From the NCBI GenBank assembly GCA_905213155.1, contig CAJMHI010000017.1:1-34913 (forward strand): DNA of 34,913 nucleotides. The letters are read 5' to 3'. A program made the position numbers and the translations under genes. This DNA comes from an uncultured Acidaminococcus sp. Lineage in GTDB: Bacteria; Bacillota; Negativicutes; Acidaminococcales; Acidaminococcaceae. Position 1 is the stretch's first letter. Each line of letters opens with the position of its first letter. The notes beneath the pieces are model-generated. The model was given only the letters and a program-made list of their open reading frames with translations. It was not told the origin of the DNA and made no database searches. Of this stretch, positions 30,560-34,913 are shown piece by piece.

Positions 30560-32236
30560 ATGAATGGATTAACACTTGTCTGTTTTTCAATTGTTGTTTT
30601 TGTCTGTGCCTATTTATTTTATGGCCGCTGGCTGGTAAAAACCTGGGGAATCGAACCCGACGCCAAAACGCCTGCCTTCCGTTTCAAGGATGATAAGGAT
30701 TTTGTGCCTTCTTCCCGGTTTACAGTTTTTGCCCATCAGTTTTCTTCTATTACAGGTGCCGGCCCTGTAACCGGCCCGATTATTGCCGCTATGTTTGGTT
30801 GGGTTCCTGCATTCTTATGGATTTTGGTTGGCGGCGTATTTTTCGGAGCTGTACAGGATTTTACCGCGCTCTATGCCTCTGTGAAAAACGATGGTAAATC
30901 CATGGGGAAATTGATTGAACAGTATGTAGGAAAAACAGGCGCACAATTTTTCCTGATGTTTGCCTGGCTGTTCTGCCTGATTGTTATTGCGGCCTTCTCT
31001 GACATTATGGCCAGCACCTTTAATGGATTTTCCAAAACTGGCGCTGCGCTGGGCCCCAATGCTTCCGCAGCCTCCATCTCCATGATTTATATTTTTGTTG
31101 CCATGGTTTTCGGCGTAGTAACCCGTCACCTGCATATTCACGGTGCTGCTGAAGTTGTCCTTGGCATTGTCGCCATGGTCGTGATGATTGGTCTGGGTAT
31201 TCAGTATCCCATGTTCGCCAGCCGTTCTACCTGGCTGTATGTGACCTACGCATACTGCTTCATTGCTTCCATTCTGCCCATGTGGCTCTTAATTGAACCC
31301 CGTGATTATCTAAGTGTTTTCCTGCTGCTGGGCATGATTTTAGCCGGTGTTGTTGGCATTGTTGTGGCTAACCCCACCATCACCATGCCGGCCTTTACGT
31401 CCTTTACGGTAGGCAAACAGCCTCTCTTCCCGATTCTTTTCATTACCATTGCCTGCGGTGCCGTTTCCGGCTTCCATAGCCTGGTTTCCTCCGGTACTTC
31501 TTCCAAGACAATCTCTAATGAAAAAGACATGCTGCCGGTTGGCTATGGTGCCATGCTGGTAGAATCCACACTGGGCGTAGTTTCCCTGGTTATTGCCGGT
31601 TCTGTTGCCGTGAACGGGCAGCTACCGAAAGCGACCCCATTTGCCATCTTTGGCAATGCCATTGGCGGCTATTTCACCATGTTCGGCATTCCCCAATATG
31701 TTTCTACCTGTATCGTAACCATGTGCGTATCGGCTCTCGCTATGACCACCATTGATGCCGTGACCCGTATCGGGCGCATGGTGCTGCAGGAATTACTGGC
31801 TCCTAAAGAAGGCCATAAGCAAGGTGCCGTAGCAAAATTCTTCAGCAATACCTACGTAGCTACCATCGCTACGTTAATCCCCAGCTACCTGCTCTGCCTG
31901 GGCGGCTATATGAATATCTGGCCGCTGTTTGGTTCTGCCAACCAGCTGATCAGTTCCCTGGTGCTGATTGCCCTGGCTGTATTCCTGAAAGCTACGGGAC
32001 GCAAAAGCTTCATGCTCTATATCCCTATGACCTTCATGTTCATCGTGACCATGAGTGCACTGTGCCTCACCATTTACAATATCTTTGTAAAACTGAGTGC
32101 CGGCAGCTTCGTCGTCATGGTGGACGGACTGCAGCTGGTGGTAGCCCTGTGTCTTATGTTCCTTGCCATTATGGTAGTTAAGAACTGCACCAAAGAGCTT
32201 TTTAACAGCAGTGCAAAACCTGTTCCTGCAAAGTAA
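30560..32236 (+). CDS. cstA: CstA family carbon-starvation / peptide or pyruvate transporter
   Basis: The 558-residue integral membrane protein belongs to the CstA family, whose members take up peptides or pyruvate. It has about 15 hydrophobic segments and the family core SSITGAGPVTGPIIAAMFGW (about residues 61-80). FGAVQDFTALYAS, the SGFHSLVSSGTSSK segment and the GSANQLISSL segment are also typical. It is shorter than E. coli CstA (about 700 residues), as in many Firmicutes homologues. The start ATG has GAGGGAG about nine bases upstream; the frame stays open upstream but crosses the promoter and attenuator. The attenuator suggests conditional expression. The true substrate is not determined. 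Confidence 0.92.
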   Translation: MNGLTLVCFSIVVFVCAYLFYGRWLVKTWGIEPDAKTPAFRFKDDKDFVPSSRFTVFAHQFSSITGAGPVTGPIIAAMFGWVPAFLWILVGGVFFGAVQDFTALYASVKNDGKSMGKLIEQYVGKTGAQFFLMFAWLFCLIVIAAFSDIMASTFNGFSKTGAALGPNASAASISMIYIFVAMVFGVVTRHLHIHGAAEVVLGIVAMVVMIGLGIQYPMFASRSTWLYVTYAYCFIASILPMWLLIEPRDYLSVFLLLGMILAGVVGIVVANPTITMPAFTSFTVGKQPLFPILFITIACGAVSGFHSLVSSGTSSKTISNEKDMLPVGYGAMLVESTLGVVSLVIAGSVAVNGQLPKATPFAIFGNAIGGYFTMFGIPQYVSTCIVTMCVSALAMTTIDAVTRIGRMVLQELLAPKEGHKQGAVAKFFSNTYVATIATLIPSYLLCLGGYMNIWPLFGSANQLISSLVLIALAVFLKATGRKSFMLYIPMTFMFIVTMSALCLTIYNIFVKLSAGSFVVMVDGLQLVVALCLMFLAIMVVKNCTKELFNSSAKPVPAK

Positions 32237-32297
32237 GTTATGCCATAAAAAATCAGCCGTTCTCGCTATGAGAACGGCTGATTTTTTATGGCATAAC
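32237..32297. terminator. Bidirectional terminator: perfect 28-bp inverted repeat
   Basis: Two perfect 28-base arms (32237-32264 and 32270-32297) flank a five-base loop. The core stem CAGCCGTTCTC/GAGAACGGCTG is followed in both directions by ATTTTTTA. The left arm starts right after the cstA stop. The right arm contains the stop and last three codons of the GH18 gene. Confidence 0.93.
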
Positions 32298-33383
32298 GGC
32301 TGCCAGCTTTGACCAAACGTCCGGGGTTTCTAATCCTTTTCGCCAATAGCAGCTCCCTGCCAGATCGTACCGGCTGACAAGGGCCGCTTTTAAAAGTAGC
32401 GACCGGGACTCTTCCTGCCACACTTGGTGCTGCTGATTTTTTTCATCCGTATAAGAAAAATAATACTGCCCTTTATCCGGAAGCCATTGGGGAACCAACG
32501 TTTTCTCTTTAAGTAGTTGCTCTGCCCCGCTCATGGAAAGCGTTTTGGCAGAAACTTGGCCGCTTTTGTCAATCGTCCAGTCCCGCATGTATAGCGGCAT
32601 CCCCAGCACCAGTTTTTCTTTGGGAACTTTTTCTGCCAGCGTCGCCTGAACCCCTGCTTCCACCCAGGGCAGGCTGGCTACGGAGCCAGCGATTTTAGAC
32701 TTACGGTAATGCTCATCGTAGGCCATCAGCATCACATAATCCGTTTTGGCCGAGAGTGCTCCCCGGTCATAGCAGCGTGACCAGTTGCCATTAGATGACG
32801 GAATGGTCACGTCAATGCTGACCGTGAGATTGTTGGTATGCAGTGCTTCAGCAATTTCACCCACAAAATCGGTCAGACGCTCCCGGTCCTCCGGATGGAT
32901 ATTTTCAAAATCCAGATTGATCCCATCCAGCTGCATCGTTTTGCAAAGCGAAAGAAGCTGCTGCACCACCTGTTGTCGTGCAGTGGGATTATGCAATAGT
33001 TTCCGTGTCCGGTCCGGGTTAAATCCGTTGGTAATTAGCGGCCATACGATATACCCTTTGGCATGGGCTTTTTCCACATAGGCAATATCCCCATTTTTAT
33101 TGGCAATCCTGCCATTTTCATCTGCAATTTCAAACCATTTGGGGGAAACCACATTGATCCCCGGTAATTTTTCCTGTTCCAAGAGCTGGGAGACGCTGCC
33201 ATCTTCTGGCTGCCAGTCCCACACCAGATGTACCGTTCCATTCACTTTACGAGGCGTGTAGTTTTCCCTTTCCACTGTGCGTTCTGCTGCTGTTTCCGTG
33301 CCAACCTTACTGGGCGCAGCCCCCAAAGCACACCCAGTAAGTGAAAGCAATAAGCCGCACAAAATAAGCCATTTTGCTTTCAT
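32286..33383 (-). CDS. GH18-family lipoprotein (YaaH/spore-hydrolase-like glycosidase domain)
   Basis: The 365-residue protein starts with a lipoprotein signal peptide (LSLTGC lipobox, Cys18), so it should be anchored outside the cytoplasmic membrane after Lgt processing. The rest is a glycoside hydrolase 18 barrel. The active-site motif is LDGINLDFENI, with the catalytic Glu and the Asp-to-Asn change common in the YaaH-type subgroup. YVMLMAYDEHY and the C-terminal SRYDLAGSCYWRKGLE also match. Likely substrates are N-acetylglucosamine polymers or peptidoglycan, but activity is not proven. It lies three bases after the C69 dipeptidase, with which it is probably cotranscribed. Confidence 0.88.
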   Translation of the reverse strand: MKAKWLILCGLLLSLTGCALGAAPSKVGTETAAERTVERENYTPRKVNGTVHLVWDWQPEDGSVSQLLEQEKLPGINVVSPKWFEIADENGRIANKNGDIAYVEKAHAKGYIVWPLITNGFNPDRTRKLLHNPTARQQVVQQLLSLCKTMQLDGINLDFENIHPEDRERLTDFVGEIAEALHTNNLTVSIDVTIPSSNGNWSRCYDRGALSAKTDYVMLMAYDEHYRKSKIAGSVASLPWVEAGVQATLAEKVPKEKLVLGMPLYMRDWTIDKSGQVSAKTLSMSGAEQLLKEKTLVPQWLPDKGQYYFSYTDEKNQQHQVWQEESRSLLLKAALVSRYDLAGSCYWRKGLETPDVWSKLAAVMP

Positions 33384-33386
33384 CGC

Positions 33387-34853
33387 TCAGGCGTCAGAAC
33401 GGACAAAGCCGTTTTTCATAGCACAGCTGGCAGCATACAGTACGTCTCCCAGTGCCTTTGTGGTTTCTTCCTTAACCATAGCGGCCAGGGCTTCATTGGC
33501 AGCTTCCAATTTACGAGAAACGTTTTTTCCCGCCTTCTCACGGTCAGAAGCATGTAACAGGGCATAGGCCTTGCTGCCCACTGCGTTTTGGTACCGTTCA
33601 ATGATATTGGCACACTGGGCAAAATGCGGATCCGCCAGGGCTGCAATCAGCCTGTTAGCCCAATAAAACTGGTTGGTATCCGGTGTATTTCCGGTTGTGG
33701 AAAAATACTCCGGCGTGCATTCTACATTGGTGTAGAGCGGGACGAAGGCGTTATATACATTGCAGCTCATAGTAATCCATTCTACAGCCATTTTTCCTTT
33801 AGGCATGCGGGGCCGCAGTTGGGTGCAGGCCAGGAAATTATTCCGATTGATTCCGATGGGACGATATTTTCCCCGTTCAGAAGCGTCCCCTTTGTGCCCG
33901 TAGGGGTCAAAACGGGTTCCCTGATAGTGACTGCTGAGAAGATATTTCACATCCTCTATAGTAACTTTCCGATCTGGTTCCACGGACCAGGGCAGGTCAT
34001 CATCTTCCGGGCAAAACGTGGGCTCCTCCCCGTCCCAGTTTACGCTGAAAGGAATCAGGTGTTTTAACATGTACCAGGCCCGGGGCGTATTGTACGTATG
34101 ATCTGCGTCGTCATGGCTGCCAAATGCAGACCGGCAGTCAAAGGCCCTGTCGTTGGCCAGAAGTTCCGTTCTGTCAGCATCCATGGTCAAATCTAAATGA
34201 TAGGACTGAATAAATTCCAATAAATCTGCCGAGCACAAATGCTCTTTTTGCGCGCCAAAGGCATCTGCCATGTCGAAGAAATCAATGCCCTGCTGGTTAG
34301 GCATCACAACGACATCCTCATCCGGCACCCGTTTGGCAATCCAATGGTGCCCGCCGATGGTTTCCATCCACCAGATTTCACGCACGTCCTGGAAGCCGAT
34401 TCCGTTCATCTCGTAGGTGCCATATTGTTCCAGGAGTTTTCCTAGCCGCAGCACCCCTTCCCGGGCCGTATGAATGTAAGGCAATACAATGGTGAGAAAA
34501 TCTTCTTCCCCAATGCCTCCCGGTACCAAGGGATCTGCTCCCAACACCCGGTAATTACTGGTAATAGTTTCCGTTTCGCTCATAGCAACATTTTCGCTGT
34601 TGATGCCTGCTTCTCCCCAGATGCCTTCATCGGGCACGGCGTTAGGCATGGCCGTATAGCGCAGAGGATTCTCCGGCAGGTCAATTTGCACCTTGGAAAT
34701 TACGCTCTGGTAGTGCCGGGGCTGTTCTTCCGGTTTTACCACGACAAATTTTTTCGGTGTGAATTTTCCCGAAGGGGCATCCTCATTCCGGGCCATCAGG
34801 GTAGAACCGTCATAACTTGCTTTTTTACCAACCAATAACGTTGTACAGGGCAT
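33387..34853 (-). CDS. C69 family dipeptidase
   Basis: The 488-residue protein matches peptidase family C69 (dipeptidase A type). The N-terminal nucleophile is Cys3 in MPCTTLLVGKKAS, exposed once the two preceding residues are removed, and DGSTLMARNEDAP is the matching family signature. EIWWMETIGGHHWIAKRVPDE and the late NRNNFLACTQLRP are also typical. There is no signal peptide, so it should be cytoplasmic and act on imported dipeptides. No strong ribosome binding site is seen before the ATG. The 60 bases between the start and the window edge show no clear promoter. The GH18 gene follows after three bases. Confidence 0.9.
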   Translation of the reverse strand: MPCTTLLVGKKASYDGSTLMARNEDAPSGKFTPKKFVVVKPEEQPRHYQSVISKVQIDLPENPLRYTAMPNAVPDEGIWGEAGINSENVAMSETETITSNYRVLGADPLVPGGIGEEDFLTIVLPYIHTAREGVLRLGKLLEQYGTYEMNGIGFQDVREIWWMETIGGHHWIAKRVPDEDVVVMPNQQGIDFFDMADAFGAQKEHLCSADLLEFIQSYHLDLTMDADRTELLANDRAFDCRSAFGSHDDADHTYNTPRAWYMLKHLIPFSVNWDGEEPTFCPEDDDLPWSVEPDRKVTIEDVKYLLSSHYQGTRFDPYGHKGDASERGKYRPIGINRNNFLACTQLRPRMPKGKMAVEWITMSCNVYNAFVPLYTNVECTPEYFSTTGNTPDTNQFYWANRLIAALADPHFAQCANIIERYQNAVGSKAYALLHASDREKAGKNVSRKLEAANEALAAMVKEETTKALGDVLYAASCAMKNGFVRSDA

Positions 34854-34913
34854 GTTTTTCTTGTATGATAATTACAGAAGCAAAATCACCATTTTCCTTT
34901 CTTTAGATTCTGT

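Noticed and set aside
1..34913. Mobile element, prophage, CRISPR array, toxin-antitoxin or defence island
   Set aside because: No transposase, integrase, direct-repeat array or paired small toxin gene was found; gene content is housekeeping throughout.

Overview
The window looks like chromosomal DNA of an anaerobic, amino-acid-fermenting member of the Negativicutes (Firmicutes). My best guess is Acidaminococcus or a close relative. This rests on a crotonase / 3-hydroxybutyryl-CoA dehydrogenase / butyryl-CoA dehydrogenase / thiolase set, a sodium:glutamate symporter, Firmicutes-type gene orders (PIN-TRAM with ispD/ispF; phoH-ybeY-cdd-era; comEA-comEC-holA) and strong purine-rich ribosome binding sites. 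The genus is an inference and was not tested. I see no prophage, insertion sequence, CRISPR array or other mobile element. Nearly all of the window is dense housekeeping and central metabolism.

Layout. 84-2390 (minus): a PIN-TRAM membrane protein followed by a fused IspD-IspF isoprenoid enzyme. 2500-7081 (minus): crotonyl-CoA/butyrate metabolism in the order thl, bcd, hbd, crt, with hairpins after bcd, hbd and crt and clear promoters before thl and crt. 7114-11483 (minus): one operon of an ACT protein, a PFL-like UPF0210 protein, endonuclease III, a large unknown protein and a zinc-ribbon membrane protein. 11634-12632 (plus): purC alone. 12645-17927 (minus): comEA, comEC, holA, then gltS. 17954-20681 (minus): leuS. 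20701-22212 (plus): a metallophosphoesterase and lgt. 22227-25996 (minus): a shortened CorC-like CBS protein, recO, a small membrane protein, exodeoxyribonuclease III and an ADP-ribosylglycohydrolase. 25993-28806 (minus): phoH, ybeY, cdd, era. 28917-29075 (plus): tRNA-Val(GAC) with its own promoter and terminator. 29081-29941 (minus): a fumarylacetoacetase-family protein. 30057-32236 (plus): a 61-residue Tyr/Asp-rich protein and a CstA-type transporter. 32286-34853 (minus): a GH18 lipoprotein and a C69 dipeptidase.

How the genes fit together. In glutamate fermentation by this group, crotonyl-CoA is partly oxidised (Crt, Hbd, Thl) to acetyl-CoA and partly reduced (Bcd with an electron-transferring flavoprotein) to butyryl-CoA. 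GltS would import the substrate. The flavoprotein genes are not in the window. CstA, the C69 dipeptidase and Lgt-processed lipoproteins fit a peptide- and amino-acid-based lifestyle.

The most noteworthy signals are regulatory or evolutionary. The cstA leader carries a perfect intrinsic terminator lying inside a possible 15-codon leader ORF. An orphan terminator lies just upstream of it. A perfect 28-bp inverted repeat separates cstA from the convergent gene and includes that gene's stop codon. The ispD/ispF junction still has an ispF ribosome binding site and start, and one extra A in a five-A run would restore two separate genes. A CorC-like gene has lost its N-terminal DUF21 membrane domain. 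I did not find an obviously new multi-gene system.
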